Shown piece after piece: positions 15,490 to 23,764 of a stretch of 41,111 nt of DNA. The position numbers and the translations under genes are program-made. The notes under the pieces were generated by a model. The model saw only the letters and a list, made by a program, of their open reading frames with translations. It was not told the DNA's origin and ran no database searches. Position 1 is the stretch's first letter, and the number at the start of each line of letters is the position of its first letter. The DNA is taken from the NCBI GenBank assembly GCA_023429565.1, contig JAEZDJ010000046.1:1-41111 (forward strand), read 5' to 3'. This stretch comes from Actinomycetes bacterium (GTDB taxonomy: Bacteria; Actinomycetota; Coriobacteriia; Coriobacteriales; Eggerthellaceae).

Positions 15490-16499
15490 TGGACATGACA
15501 GAAAAACGCAAGCGAGGCAAGGGAAGCCTATCAGACTCCCATTCGGCCGCTCGGGCAGGCGGCGGAAGCCGTCCTTTCCGCGTCGTTCCCGATGCAGCCA
15601 CGGAGATCGTCGGCGAACGCGCCTCGAACACGGGGGTCGTCCTGTTCTCGGCGGTGCTCTTCCTGGTCGCCTTCTGCGCCGTGCTCGGCATTGCCTGGCT
15701 GGTGGCTGGCGAGATAGGCGTTGTCGGCATCGGGTGCGCGCTCGTGGTTGCGCTTCTTGCCACGATGTCGGCGCACATCGCGCAGCAGTGGGAGAAGGTC
15801 GTCGTGCTGCGTCTGGGGAAATTCAATCGCGTGTCGGGCCCCGGCCTGTTCTGGACGCTGCCTGTCATCGAGCAGAACACCATGCGCGTGGACGCGCGCG
15901 TGCGGGTGACCTCATTTGGCGCCGAGGAGACGCTGACGGCAGATCTCGTTCCGATGAATGTGAACGCCGTGCTGTTCTGGATGGTGTGGGATGCCAAGGC
16001 GGCCTGCACGGAAGTGGGTGACTTCACCCGCGCGGTGGAGCTTGCGGCCCAGACGGCGCTGCGTGACGCCATCGGTCGGGCCGGTGCGGCCGAGGTGGCC
16101 ATACGGCGCGATCAATTGGATCGCGAGCTCAAGCGTGCCCTTGAGGACAAGGTGTCCCCGTGGGGCATCACCATACTCTCGGTGGAGGTTCGTGACATCC
16201 TGCTGCCAAAGGAGCTGCAGGATGTCATGTCGCTTGAGGCGCAGGCGGAACAGCGCAAGAAGGCTCGCATCATCCTCATGGAGGCCGAACAGGACATCTG
16301 CGACATGATGGACGACATGGGCGACACCTATGCGAAGAACGATGCCGCCCTGCGCCTGCGAGCCATGCATCTTCTCTACGAGAGCGTTCGCGAGACGGGC
16401 GGCACCGTTGTCATCCCCAGCTCGTTCAGCGAGGGCTTTGGCGACGTGTTGGGCGATGCGGGAAAAGATGCGTTGAGGAAGGCTGCTGGGGGACACTAG
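15489..16499 (+). CDS. Slipin/stomatin-like SPFH (Band 7) membrane protein
   Basis: A 336-residue protein. After about 48 basic hydrophilic residues come two hydrophobic segments (about 49-72 and 76-94), then an SPFH domain beginning QQWEKVVVLRLGKF and including GPGLFWTLPVI, with a helical coiled-coil tail (LEAQAEQRKKARIILMEAEQD). This is the slipin layout; such proteins form membrane-associated oligomers that organise lipid microdomains or regulate proteases. No NfeD-type partner gene is next to it, although NfeD often accompanies slipins. It is translated from a start that overlaps the stop of the GntR regulator. GTG 15486 and ATG 15495 are other possible starts in the same frame. Confidence 0.9.
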   Translation: MDMTEKRKRGKGSLSDSHSAARAGGGSRPFRVVPDAATEIVGERASNTGVVLFSAVLFLVAFCAVLGIAWLVAGEIGVVGIGCALVVALLATMSAHIAQQWEKVVVLRLGKFNRVSGPGLFWTLPVIEQNTMRVDARVRVTSFGAEETLTADLVPMNVNAVLFWMVWDAKAACTEVGDFTRAVELAAQTALRDAIGRAGAAEVAIRRDQLDRELKRALEDKVSPWGITILSVEVRDILLPKELQDVMSLEAQAEQRKKARIILMEAEQDICDMMDDMGDTYAKNDAALRLRAMHLLYESVRETGGTVVIPSSFSEGFGDVLGDAGKDALRKAAGGH

Positions 16500-16750
16500 G
16501 GGGATCCTTTGAGGCCGGGACGGTCTTGCCCCACCCTGCGCCGCCGTCCTGGAGGTTTCCGCGCGCGTACGCGGAAGGGCTCTCGCCGATAGGCCGTTCA
16601 TCGGCACCAAGGGCTTTCAATGTCGGCCCTTCGCCGTCTCCTCCCGCATCCAGCGCCGCCCGCCGCGGCATGGCGCGGCCTGTTTGAGGACGGGGGAGCC
16701 AGGTGCCGCACGGCACCCTGGCGGACCGCCGGAAACAGCGAAGGCCCCCG

Positions 16751-16768
16751 ATGTTTCACGTGAAACAT
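16751..16768. promoter_or_regulatory. parS: parS centromere site bound by ParB
   Basis: ATGTTTCACGTGAAACAT is a perfect 18-bp palindrome containing the 16-bp parS consensus TGTTTCACGTGAAACA with no mismatch. In most bacteria ParB loads at such sites, spreads along DNA as a CTP-dependent clamp and recruits SMC to segregate new origins. parS sites usually lie within the origin-proximal part of the chromosome, which gives a rough placement for this window. I found no second copy in the window. Confidence 0.9.
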
Positions 16769-16869
16769 TTGTACGTATTTTGTTGCTTGAGATGGGCGGG
16801 CGAGCCTTGCGAACAGATCCTCAGCCTGCCATTACGGCAATTATCTAAAGATAGAATAATGATTGGCAA

Positions 16870-16908
16870 AATTATCCTATGACAATCCTTGATTGTCATA
16901 GGATAATT
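16870..16908. promoter_or_regulatory. 39-bp palindromic operator overlapping the reductase promoter
   Basis: AATTATCCTATGACAATC, a CTT spacer, and GATTGTCATAGGATAATT make an 18-bp perfect inverted repeat. Each arm contains an imperfect 14-bp dyad fitting TTRTCMTAKGAYAA, so two dimers could bind side by side. The right arm starts two bases inside the -35 box. One arm recurs with one change at 13781-13798. The regulator is not encoded next to it; in this bacterial family LuxR-type regulators often serve reductase operons, but that is inference. Confidence 0.7.
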
Positions 16909-16917
16909 CTCTATAGT
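16889..16917 (+). promoter_or_regulatory. Promoter of the molybdoenzyme operon
   Basis: TTGATT (16889-16894), a 17-base spacer, and TATAGT (16912-16917) form a good sigma-70-type promoter about 170 bases before the reductase start. The -35 box lies in the centre of the large palindrome, so regulator binding should directly affect polymerase access. Confidence 0.65.
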
Positions 16918-17086
16918 GCAGGCAGTGAGATTTGGCCAATTCTCGATTGGGATAAGAGAGGTATCCCCGCACGAGTTGTGCCACGGGGGCGACCGGTTCT
17001 GTCAGCCGCGTGAAAGCGGCGGGCGGTCGGATGCGCTGTAGGGGGATAACGCGGGGGTACCCTGACGCAATCTTGAAGGAGGAGAC

Positions 17087-19501
17087 ATGTCGGGAGCGAG
17101 TAGTCCGCAGAGCGGACTGACGCGGAGGAGTTTTCTCAAAGCATCTGGCGCTGCCGCCGGAACATTCGGCTTGGTGGGGGCAGCGGGGATGCTGACTGCA
17201 GACGAGTGGCTTGCGCCGTTGCAGGCGCATGCCGAACCAGAGGAGCATGTGGCGTATCTCTGCCACCAATTCCATTGCCTGAGCGGATGCTGTCTCAAAT
17301 GCACGGCCCGCGATGGACGCTTGGTTCTGATCGAGCCGAACGATGCGATCGACAAAGACGACCGCCGGATATGCCTGCGTGGCATATCGGAAGTGCAGCA
17401 TGTGTACAGCATCGATCGCATCCAGACGCCCCTGAGGCGCGTCGGCGAGCGCGGTGAAGGCATCTTTGAAGCAATCACCTGGGATGAAGCCATCACGACC
17501 ATCGCCGATGCCGTCAAGGAGGCGCAGGAGAAGTATGGCGAGAGCGCCTTCTTCTTCCGGAAGTCGACCGAGGCGAGCGTTGCCCACGGGTTCGAGTTCT
17601 TGCCGGCCCTGCTGCATGCTGACACGGGCAGCAAATGGGGTCTCGACCGCGGGCAGGCAAACGGGTTTGATCCCGGCGTCGGAGCGTTCGCCTTCCTGCC
17701 TTCCAATTCCATGGCGGAATGGTCGAAGGCGTCAACCATCATCAATCTGGGGAACAATCTGCTTGAAAGTGGCATAACCTGGTCGAAAGCGCTTTTCGAG
17801 GCGAAAGAGGCGGGGGCCACGGTCATCACGATCGATCCCCGGTTCAGTCCCACTGCCTCGAAGTCGCACCAGTGGATTCCCGTGAAGCCAGGCGCAGACG
17901 CCGCGCTGGTCTTGGGCATGATCCAGTGCATACTCGACCGCGCGTGGTACGACGAGGAGTTCATGGTCGCGAACACGTCCATGCCGTTCCTGGTTGACGA
18001 GAAGACGGGGGTCGTCCTGGGCAAGACCGAGGAGGTCGTCGACGAGGTGACCGGCGAGGCGGCTGAGGTGAAGGTTCCCCTCGTGTGGAACGTTGCTGCC
18101 GCGGCGGCCGCATACTGTGACGAGGAGGGCATTGTCCCTGCGCTCGAGGGATCGCACGCCATTGAAGGAACTCGAGCGGTCACGGAGTTCGACATGCTGA
18201 GGAAGCAGATGGCCCCCTACACCCTTGCATGGGCGAGCGAGACGACAGGCCTCGACGAGGAGGTCATCGAGGGCCTTGCCGACCGGTATGCCAACGGCGG
18301 TCCTGCCATCATCAACTTCGGTCTGGGCGGTCCTGACAAGTACACGAACGCGGATATTCTCGGGCATGCCCTTGCCGTCGTCACCGCCCTCACGGGCAAC
18401 TACGGCAAAGAGGGGACCGGCACGGGATTTTATGGGGCCGGCGGCGCGTTTCATGCCGGAGAGATGAAGGCGTGGTCGCTTCCGGAAGAGTTCGTGCCGG
18501 GCGACACGGGGCTCGCCCTGTACGACATGCCCTACACGGACAACAATGTGCATGTGGCTCTGACCTTCGGCGACGCGTTCACGTTGGAAGCTGCTGATGC
18601 CAACAGGATGCTGGAGTGGGTGAAGGGCCTGGACTTCTTCGCCATATGCGACATCTATCATTCTTCTGCCGTCGATTATGCGGACATCGTCCTTCCTGCC
18701 TGCACGAAATTCGAAAGCGAGGAGGACGTGACCGTCGTCAGGGACAGCAAGAACTACATCGTCCTTGGCCAGAAGGTGATCGACCCCCTCTTCGAGAGCA
18801 AAAGCGACCTCCAGATCGAGAGGCTGCTCGCGAAAGAATGGGGATATGACGGCTACCTTCCCGAAACGTATGAGGAGCTCGCCCGCCATATGCTGTCCGA
18901 AGTGAGCGACAACATGGAGGGCATCACCTTCGAGGCGCTTCAGAACAACCAGGGCGTCATGCGGTTGGTGGGATCCGAAGAGCAGCTTGCCGGCCATCGC
19001 GAGCAGGTGTATGCGACGCCGACGACGAAGATGGAGCTGTATTACGAGAATCTCCTCGAGGACGGCCAAGCATTTCCGCACTACGAGAATCCAAACGAAG
19101 CATACGACGAGAATGCGGCCAAGGAGCAGTATCCGCTCGTGTTCATGCAGGGGAAGACGCGCTTCCGCATTCATGCCTACTACAGCGCCTCATCATGGTT
19201 GCAGGAATACTATGGTCCACATATCGACATGAGCAGCGAAGATGCGGCGGCGCGCGGCATAGCCGACGGAGATGACGTCGAGGTGTTCAACGGCCGGGGC
19301 AGTTTCGTCTGCCGTGCCGTGGTTAACGCGGGCATCCAACAGGGAACGCTGTTCATGGCCGAGACCACCTACAACCATTACTACAAGGAGGGCTTCCTGC
19401 AGAACGTGACGAACGCGCATCGTCAAGAGCGTGCCTACAAGTTGACGTTCGGGCCCCAGATTCCCTACAACGACACCCTTGTCGAAGTGAAGAAAGCGTA
19501 G
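17087..19501 (+). CDS. TAT-exported molybdopterin oxidoreductase, catalytic subunit (DMSO reductase family)
   Basis: An 804-residue precursor. Residues 11-48 are a twin-arginine signal (LTRRSFLKA, then a hydrophobic stretch ending AHAEP). An N-terminal iron-sulfur site follows, with C59, C64, C68 and C96 as likely ligands and extra cysteines at 69 and 72. The four domains binding the bis-molybdopterin cofactor follow, including INLGNNLLES, ITIDPRFSPTA and C-terminal DGDDVEVFNGRG. In the region where DmsA has its Mo-ligating serine I see GLDRGQ, so Asp187 may be the metal ligand; this is an alignment by eye. The enzyme should reduce an electron acceptor outside the cytoplasmic membrane. The substrate cannot be predicted, since relatives act on sulfoxides, N-oxides, polysulfide or phenolic compounds. 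The genes after it supply electron transfer, anchor and chaperone. Confidence 0.93.
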   Translation: MSGASSPQSGLTRRSFLKASGAAAGTFGLVGAAGMLTADEWLAPLQAHAEPEEHVAYLCHQFHCLSGCCLKCTARDGRLVLIEPNDAIDKDDRRICLRGISEVQHVYSIDRIQTPLRRVGERGEGIFEAITWDEAITTIADAVKEAQEKYGESAFFFRKSTEASVAHGFEFLPALLHADTGSKWGLDRGQANGFDPGVGAFAFLPSNSMAEWSKASTIINLGNNLLESGITWSKALFEAKEAGATVITIDPRFSPTASKSHQWIPVKPGADAALVLGMIQCILDRAWYDEEFMVANTSMPFLVDEKTGVVLGKTEEVVDEVTGEAAEVKVPLVWNVAAAAAAYCDEEGIVPALEGSHAIEGTRAVTEFDMLRKQMAPYTLAWASETTGLDEEVIEGLADRYANGGPAIINFGLGGPDKYTNADILGHALAVVTALTGNYGKEGTGTGFYGAGGAFHAGEMKAWSLPEEFVPGDTGLALYDMPYTDNNVHVALTFGDAFTLEAADANRMLEWVKGLDFFAICDIYHSSAVDYADIVLPACTKFESEEDVTVVRDSKNYIVLGQKVIDPLFESKSDLQIERLLAKEWGYDGYLPETYEELARHMLSEVSDNMEGITFEALQNNQGVMRLVGSEEQLAGHREQVYATPTTKMELYYENLLEDGQAFPHYENPNEAYDENAAKEQYPLVFMQGKTRFRIHAYYSASSWLQEYYGPHIDMSSEDAAARGIADGDDVEVFNGRGSFVCRAVVNAGIQQGTLFMAETTYNHYYKEGFLQNVTNAHRQERAYKLTFGPQIPYNDTLVEVKKA

Positions 19502-19511
19502 GTGGGCCATC

Positions 19512-20129
19512 ATGACGAAACTAGCACTTGCAATCAACCTTGACCGTTGCATCGGATGTCAAACCTGCGCCAATGCGTGCAAGATGCAGAACAACGTGCC
19601 GATGGGCATGCATTGGAACCGCGTGCTCACCGAAGGATGCGATTCGATCGATGGGGCACAGGGAGAATTCCCCAACCTCACCCGCACCTACCTTCCCATC
19701 GCGTGCCAGCACTGCGAGAATCCGGCGTGCCAGCGCGTGTGCCCGACCGGTGCCACCTACAAGGACGAGAAAGGACGGGTCGAGGTCGATTACGACAAAT
19801 GCATCGGATGCCGCATGTGCATGGCGGCCTGTCCCTACAACGCCCGCGTCTTCAACTGGAGCGAGCCGGCACGCGATCCTGATTTCAACTATGGCGACAA
19901 GGACGTTCCGGTGAGGCCGCGCGGCGTGGTGGAGAAATGCACGCTGTGCAAAGAGCGCACTGACCGTGAGGACGAGCCGATGTGCGTCGTATGCTGCCCC
20001 ACCCGGGCGCGCACGTTTGGCGACCTTGACGATCCGGACAGCACGATCTCTCGGACAATCCTTGATCACAAGGCCGGCGTTCTCCTTGAGGAACAGGGCA
20101 CGCGCCCGCAGGTCCATTATTTCAACTAG
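19512..20129 (+). CDS. DmsB/NrfC-type ferredoxin subunit with four [4Fe-4S] clusters
   Basis: A 205-residue electron-transfer subunit. Sixteen cysteines in four sets hold the clusters: C13/16/19/23 (CIGCQTCANAC), C65/68/73/77 (CQHCENPACQRVCP), C97/100/103/107 (CIGCRMCMAACP) and C143/146/158/162. It carries electrons from the NrfD anchor to the molybdoenzyme. There is no signal peptide of its own, so it is presumably exported as a complex with the TAT-tagged catalytic subunit. It begins 10 bases after the catalytic gene, which indicates one transcript. Confidence 0.95.
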   Translation: MTKLALAINLDRCIGCQTCANACKMQNNVPMGMHWNRVLTEGCDSIDGAQGEFPNLTRTYLPIACQHCENPACQRVCPTGATYKDEKGRVEVDYDKCIGCRMCMAACPYNARVFNWSEPARDPDFNYGDKDVPVRPRGVVEKCTLCKERTDREDEPMCVVCCPTRARTFGDLDDPDSTISRTILDHKAGVLLEEQGTRPQVHYFN

Positions 20130-20131
20130 GC

Positions 20132-20159
20132 GTTCCGCCGGCCTGTCGGCCGACGGAAC
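20132..20159 (+). promoter_or_regulatory. Intra-operon hairpin
   Basis: GTTCCG-C-CGGCC, loop TGTC, GGCCG-A-CGGAAC gives a stem of 11 base pairs with one internal mismatch, two bases after the ferredoxin-subunit stop. There is no T-run. It may protect the upstream mRNA or reduce read-through to the NrfD gene, giving unequal subunit levels. Confidence 0.5.
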
Positions 20160-20309
20160 AGCTCGACGGCGCGATGCGTCGATGTGCCCGACCTCGACCC
20201 TTGTTCGCTTGCCTTCACGTGCGAAGCACGCTTGGCCGCGAAGCGGGCCCTTCAGGCAGTCTCGACGCCTCTCGCTGACTTTGACGGAACCTGCGAGAAA
20301 GGATATTGC

Positions 20310-21524
20310 ATGACAACGAAATTCAAAGTGACCGCTGGCATTCTTGGGGCGTTGGCGCTCGTGGGAGTGGTCGCATGGGTCTATCAGCTGGCCAATGGCC
20401 TTGGCGTGACCGGCATGAGCAATGGTACGTCGTGGGGCCTGTACATCACGTGCTTCATGTTCTTCGTCGGCCTCTCGGCAGGCGGACTGATCGTGGCGTC
20501 TTCAGCCACGGTGTTCCACGTCGCCGAGTACAAGAAGGTCGCGCTGCCCGCCGTCATCCTGTCGACGGTGTGCATCTGCCTTGCGGGCATGTTCGTGCTC
20601 ATTGACTTGGGCGGCCTGCAGCGGGTATGGCGTATCGCCACGGGCCCCAATCCGATATCCCCCCTGTTCTGGGACATCTGCGTCATTACCTGCTATCTGG
20701 CCATCAACGTCCTCTACCTGTATTTCATGAAGTCAAAGCGGGCGAATCCCCGGGTGGTCGCCGTCATTTCTCGCTTTGCCCTGCCGGTGGCCATTCTGGT
20801 CCATTCGGTGACGGCGTGGATCTTCGGCTTGCAGATCGCGCGTGAAGGATGGTACTCGGCCATCATGGCCCCGCTGTTCGTGGCTTCGGCCATGGATTCG
20901 GGCCTGGCCCTGCTGCTGGTGGTGCTGGCCGGGCTGAACAAGTCCGGCGTGTTCAAGACGGACCGAAAGCTCATCGCCAACCTGGCGGGTCTGCTGGCCG
21001 TGTGCATTGCCGTGGACGCTTTCTTCATCGGGTGCGAGGTATTGACCATGGCCTACCCCGGTGCCGCGGGGGCGGACACGCTCGCCATCATGACGTCGGG
21101 GGTGACCGCGCCGTTCTTCTGGTTCGAGATCGTCATCGGACTGCTGATCCCGTTCTGCATTCTGGTGTTCGCGAAGAATCGGCAGCGGACGGGCTTGGTC
21201 GTGTTTGCCAGCGTCTGCGTGGTCGTCGGTGTGTTCTTCAAGCGCGTGTGGCTCCTGCTGACTTCGTTCACGGTGCCCAACGTGTATGGCGCACCGGGCA
21301 TCTCCAGCGGCTCGAGCGCCTCGGTCCATGCGTCGGGATCCGATATCTGGGCGCTTGTCGGGGCGTATGCTCCCACGATGGTGGAAATCGCGGTGGTTGT
21401 GGGCGTTGTCTCGCTGGGGGCATTGGCGTTCATGGTCATGGCCAAGAAGCTGCTTCCGGGCGACTCGCCTTCCGCCGTGGCCGAGGGGAAAAAGGACGAC
21501 GAGCTGGCTGCCTCGCCGGCGTGA
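20310..21524 (+). CDS. NrfD/PsrC-type membrane anchor of the reductase
   Basis: A 404-residue integral membrane protein with about ten hydrophobic helices. The SWGLYITCFMFFVGLSAGG segment is the characteristic NrfD/PsrC helix, and FWFEIVIGLLIPFCIL is typical of the C-terminal half. It oxidises menaquinol and delivers electrons to the ferredoxin subunit. ATG 20310 is chosen since AGAAAGGA lies just upstream and the reading upstream of it has no membrane character. The C-terminus ends in a charged tail (EGKKDDELAASPA). A 180-base gap with a hairpin separates it from the ferredoxin gene. Confidence 0.93.
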   Translation: MTTKFKVTAGILGALALVGVVAWVYQLANGLGVTGMSNGTSWGLYITCFMFFVGLSAGGLIVASSATVFHVAEYKKVALPAVILSTVCICLAGMFVLIDLGGLQRVWRIATGPNPISPLFWDICVITCYLAINVLYLYFMKSKRANPRVVAVISRFALPVAILVHSVTAWIFGLQIAREGWYSAIMAPLFVASAMDSGLALLLVVLAGLNKSGVFKTDRKLIANLAGLLAVCIAVDAFFIGCEVLTMAYPGAAGADTLAIMTSGVTAPFFWFEIVIGLLIPFCILVFAKNRQRTGLVVFASVCVVVGVFFKRVWLLLTSFTVPNVYGAPGISSGSSASVHASGSDIWALVGAYAPTMVEIAVVVGVVSLGALAFMVMAKKLLPGDSPSAVAEGKKDDELAASPA

Positions 21525-21654
21525 TGCCGTCTTTCGCCGGACGGTCGCAGCCGCTGCACGCGGCTTGTGGCCGTCCGGGTCTGGCCCGGTTCCCGCTCTT
21601 CTTGGCCTCGTCTTGATAAACGGTGCCTCGTGCACCTTGTTCGAAGGAGTTTCC

Positions 21655-22294
21655 ATGTCTGTGGCCATTCCCTGGCGTGCGTTTTCGGAAGTGTACGGGT
21701 TCATGGGAAACTCGTTCCTGAAACCTATGACTCAAACGCTCCCGGTGGGTCTTGACCTCGCGTTCTGGGAAGAGTTTCCCGACTTTGGCGACGATGCCGT
21801 CAGGAAATGCATCGAGGCCTGCTCGCATTATGCGGACGTGATGGCATCCTTGTCCCACGACGAGGCGGTTCAACGTGCTGCCGTGGAATACACGCACCTC
21901 TTCGTCGGCCCCCCTTCTCCTGCCGCACCCCCCTGGGAAACCCTGTATCGGCACGAACGCGTCACGGTGGGCTTTGGAGAAGCGACTTTCGACATGCGCC
22001 AGCTGCTGCGTGAAGCGGGCCTGGAGATTTCCAATGAGAACCGTCAGTATGAGGACCATATGGGGATCGAGCTCCTGTACTTGTCCGTGCAATGCGGCCG
22101 TTTGGCGGACGGTGGGGGGGGGCGAGGCGGAGGCTGTCGGGGCCTTCGTCGAGAATCACCCCCAACGCTGGATAGGCGCCTTCAAGGCACGTGTGGCCGA
22201 GGCGTGCCCGCACGGCTATTTCAACGGATTGACCGCGCTTGCGGAAAGCGTGCTGTCTGCTCATGCGAGGATGTTGTCTGAGGGCATTGCCTGA
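21655..22294 (+). CDS. TorD/DmsD-family chaperone with a frameshift at a G9 tract
   Basis: This cytosolic chaperone binds the catalytic subunit's signal and holds it until cofactor insertion. The N-terminal 150 residues show the family pattern, including YTHLFVGPPSPAAPPWETLY and a YEDHMGIELLYL helix. ATG 21655 follows AAGGAG. At 22114-22122 lies a run of nine G. The first frame continues past it as Gly/Arg-rich sequence to a stop at 22279-22281, with no TorD pattern. The frame entered by dropping one G reads EAVGAFVENHPQRWIGAF and on to 22294, the expected TorD C-terminus. Eight G would therefore give the normal protein of about 212 residues. Sequencing error, a recent mutation, or a phase-variable tract are all possible. 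Confidence 0.85.
22114..22122 (+). repeat. G9 homopolymer inside the torD-like gene
   Basis: Nine consecutive G bases are preceded by GGT and followed by CGAGG. The protein pattern requires one base fewer, or two more, for the downstream frame. Tracts of this length are prone to slippage in replication and in sequencing. Confidence 0.9.
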
Positions 22295-22461
22295 CGAGGA
22301 GCCCCGTCGCGAGGGATTCATGGCGAAACCCTGGAAATGGGCATCGGGACGTTGTCGACCGCCTTCGTCTGCCATAATGGTATGAATGATATGACGAAAC
22401 GCGCGTTCTCCTGATGTCCTGAAGGGGTGCTGGGGCTCGCGGGAGGAAGCGATAGGACGAC

Positions 22462-23208
22462 ATGGCAGATTTCATCGAAGGCAAACGCCCCGTTGTGGAG
22501 GCGTTGCGCACCGGTGTCCCCCTCAAGCGAGTGTTGCTGGCCGATAATGCGAAGCGCGACGGTTTGGTCGAGGACATCATCCGTAAAGCAAAGCACTTTG
22601 AGGTCGAGGTGAAGTTCGTTCCGCGCAAGTGGCTGGACGAGCGATCGGACCATGGCAGCCATCAGGGCGTCATCGCGGAAACCAAGCCCTTTGCCTATGT
22701 CGGCATCGGGGATATCGAACGCGCGGCGACAGCCTACGCCGACGAGCACGGCGGCCGTGCGCTCGTCGTCATTCTTGACCACATCACCGATGCGGGCAAT
22801 CTGGGTGCTGTGGCGCGTAGCGCTGAGGCTGTGGGCGCATGCGGCCTGGTGATTCCCAACAAGCGGAGCGCCCAGGTGGAAACGTCGACATACAAGAGCT
22901 CGGCGGGGGCAATCCTCCATCTTCCCGTGGCACGGGTTCCCAACCTCGTGCAGGTCATGGCCCGTCTCAAGGAGCGTGACTTCTGGATCGCCGGCGCCAG
23001 CGAGCATGCGTCGGGCGACATTTGGGACGCCAACCTCAAGGGCAAGATCGCGCTCGTCATGGGCAACGAGGCGGAGGGTCTGTCTCGTGTTGTCCAGGAG
23101 AGCTGCGATTTCTTGGTGAAGCTGCCGCTCGAAGGAGCCATTGGCTCCCTGAACGTCGCGCAGGCGTCGACGGCGTGCATGTACGAGTGGCTCAGGCAAA
23201 ACCGGTAG
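22462..23208 (+). CDS. rlmB: 23S rRNA (guanosine-2'-O-)-methyltransferase, RlmB/TrmH type
   Basis: This SPOUT-class enzyme methylates a 2'-hydroxyl in the peptidyl-transferase region of 23S rRNA. The N-terminal substrate-binding domain (FIEGKRPVVEAL) is followed by the three trefoil-knot motifs: motif 1 LDHITDAGNLGAVARSAEA, motif 2 ALVMGNEAEGLS and motif 3 LPLEGAIGSLNVAQA. Length is 248 aa, standard. It is followed after 16 bases by a YacP-like gene, a pairing also known in Firmicutes, where the two lie with cysS and mrnC. A few family members methylate tRNA instead, so the exact target is not certain. Confidence 0.94.
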   Translation: MADFIEGKRPVVEALRTGVPLKRVLLADNAKRDGLVEDIIRKAKHFEVEVKFVPRKWLDERSDHGSHQGVIAETKPFAYVGIGDIERAATAYADEHGGRALVVILDHITDAGNLGAVARSAEAVGACGLVIPNKRSAQVETSTYKSSAGAILHLPVARVPNLVQVMARLKERDFWIAGASEHASGDIWDANLKGKIALVMGNEAEGLSRVVQESCDFLVKLPLEGAIGSLNVAQASTACMYEWLRQNR

Positions 23209-23224
23209 GACGGGTGGTCTCGCC

Positions 23225-23764
23225 ATGGCACGCCAAAGGGAAAAGCTCCTTATCGTAGACGGGTACAACGTGCTGCGCTCGGGCGATCGCTACCGTCAGA
23301 TTCCGGTGCCCGATTACACGGACGACGCATTCAACACGGCACGGGAGACACTCATCAACGACGTCGTGAACTACGCAGGTCACGACTGGCATGCCATCAT
23401 CGTTTTCGACGGCGCGCAGAATGCGCTGTCCACGGGTGAGACGGAATCGGTTGGCGGCGTGCGCATCATGTTCTCGCCGGCGGGCCAATCGGCTGACAAG
23501 GTCATCGAGAAGCTGGCCCATGATGCTCGGGAGCGGCGTATCGAGGTGCTTGTCGTCACCAGCGACGCCACCATCCAGGACACCGTGTTCGGGTTCGGGG
23601 TCGATCGCATGAGCGCCAACGGCTTCTCTCATGAAATGGGCATGTACTATGAGGACGTCCGCTTGGACAATACGCCAAAGACGGCTGGGAAAAACACCGT
23701 CTCCGGCCGCATCGATTCCGAGACGCTCGCCAAGCTGAAAGCCTTGCGCGACGACGCGTCGTGA
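23225..23764 (+). CDS. YacP/Rae1-like NYN-domain RNA-binding or nuclease protein
   Basis: A 179-residue protein with the PIN-like NYN fold. The first strand carries LLIVDGYNVL (D12, N15), later strands give IIVFDGAQ and VLVVTSDATIQD, and the aspartates at these ends form the acidic metal site. Bacillus Rae1 (YacP) cleaves mRNA on the ribosome, so a translation-linked RNA-decay role is likely. It is 16 bases after rlmB and probably in the same operon. About 15 C-terminal residues continue past the core with nothing recognisable. Confidence 0.9.
   Translation: MARQREKLLIVDGYNVLRSGDRYRQIPVPDYTDDAFNTARETLINDVVNYAGHDWHAIIVFDGAQNALSTGETESVGGVRIMFSPAGQSADKVIEKLAHDARERRIEVLVVTSDATIQDTVFGFGVDRMSANGFSHEMGMYYEDVRLDNTPKTAGKNTVSGRIDSETLAKLKALRDDAS

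Larger units (their letters stand above)
16500..17086. other. 587-bp regulatory stretch between slipin and the reductase operon
   Basis: No protein gene is supported here. It contains hairpins TTCCGCG...CGCGGAA (16557-16576) and CCAG-GTGCCG...CGGCAC-CCTGG with one bulged base (16699-16721), either of which could end the slipin transcript. It also contains a parS site (16751-16768), a small palindrome TATCT-AA-AGATA (16842-16853), the large operator (16870-16908) and the promoter (16889-16917). The leader before the reductase gene is about 160 bases and contains CCAAT-N5-ATTGG (16936-16950) and GCCGC-GTGAAA-GCGGC near 17004. Confidence 0.6.

Noticed and set aside
16920..17086. Leader of the molybdoenzyme operon considered as a molybdenum-cofactor riboswitch
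   Set aside because: One small GC hairpin with a GTGAAA loop is present, but the multi-stem arrangement of that RNA class is not. The palindromic operator explains regulation more simply.
20184..20309. Upstream extension of the NrfD anchor by 42 residues
   Set aside because: The extension is hydrophilic with no signal character, and a clear ribosome site (AGAAAGGA) precedes the later ATG at 20310.
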